Under the pieces are notes generated by a model. The model made no database searches and had not been told where the DNA came from. It saw only the letters and a program-made list of their open reading frames with translations. A DNA stretch of 64,000 bases from Methylobacterium sp. E-065. Lineage in GTDB: Bacteria; Pseudomonadota; Alphaproteobacteria; Rhizobiales; Beijerinckiaceae. Positions 63,856 to 64,000 of the stretch are shown one piece after another; within the stretch, counting starts at the first letter, position 1; the number at the start of each line of letters is the position of its first letter. The stretch covers positions 62,001-126,000 of the forward strand of contig NZ_JAKSYD010000296.1 of NCBI RefSeq assembly GCF_022829605.1, given 5' to 3'. A program made the translations under genes and the position numbers.

Positions 63856-64000
63856 ATGCGTTCGGTCTTGGCTCTGATGCTGGCGACGTTCGCACCGGCC
63901 GCGGTTCAGGCTGCCTGCGTGCCGGTGCCGATGCCCGAGACATCAACCGAGCTTAGAAGCTCCTTCGGCACACGGATGCAGCAACTCGGAGCCGGGGACT
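63856..64000 (+). CDS. Secreted protein, 3' end outside window
   Basis: ATG 63856 follows AGGAGG at 6-base spacing. The frame reads a signal peptide (MRSVLALMLATFAPAAVQA) and then a short mature part (ACVPVPMPETSTELRSSFG) and is open to the last base. No family can be assigned. Confidence 0.7.
   Translation, partial: MRSVLALMLATFAPAAVQAACVPVPMPETSTELRSSFGTRMQQLGAGD

Overview
The window is about 70% GC and reads as chromosome of an alphaproteobacterium. The ntrY-ntrX-hfq-hflX order, class I lysyl-tRNA synthetase, a DUF1013 regulator, a complete urtABCDE set and several families of dispersed palindromic repeats fit Rhizobiales. Methylobacterium or a close relative is my inference, from gene content and repeat style only.

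Layout. 1-8.4 kb is glycogen metabolism: glgB (5' end missing), glgA, a GH13 alpha-glucosidase and glgP. 8.5-15.4 kb holds a Crp/Fnr regulator divergent from the urea ABC transporter urtABCDE, which has a textbook sigma-54 promoter. 15.4-25.3 kb is mixed: a lipoprotein, a LysR regulator, an HD-GYP response regulator, a histone-deacetylase-like amidohydrolase, the DUF1013 regulator, two orphan ABC binding proteins, a chemotaxis-receptor remnant and a TetR regulator with two matching operators. 25.4-29.8 kb carries a PspA-like/YiaA pair, a lipase-like hydrolase, prs and small proteins. At 29.9 kb is selC, the selenocysteine tRNA, followed by a frameshifted Gfo/Idh/MocA oxidoreductase and a pair of tiny membrane-protein genes, the first interrupted by an in-frame TGA. 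31.7-39.1 kb is ntrY-ntrX-hfq-hflX-adenylate cyclase. 40.1-41.7 kb encodes a PhnD-like binding protein resembling the putative selenate-binding family, with its ATPase but no permease. 42-48 kb has a glycosyltransferase with a GspE-like N-terminus, a family 3 binding protein, a RelB/ParE-type pair, lysK and a flavoprotein. 48.3-56.4 kb is a transglutaminase / fused ATP-grasp-alpha-E / transglutaminase-DUF2126 operon with a divergent metallopeptidase; it is the least characterised complete system here. 56.5-57.3 kb is a degraded GNAT patch. 57.3-59.2 kb is mntR/mntH with a perfect palindromic operator between them. 59.2-64 kb has a VapBC pair, a benzoylformate-decarboxylase-like enzyme, an acyl-CoA-dehydrogenase-like protein, a cytochrome b561 and the start of a secreted protein.

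Three themes connect genes. Nitrogen: a sigma-54 promoter drives urt, and ntrYX lies 22 kb away. Selenium: selC, a possible selenate-binding protein and a TGA-interrupted ORF lie within 12 kb. Repeats: at least four palindromic families sit in gene junctions, in one case supplying the stop codon of an antitoxin gene and the ribosome-binding site of its toxin gene.
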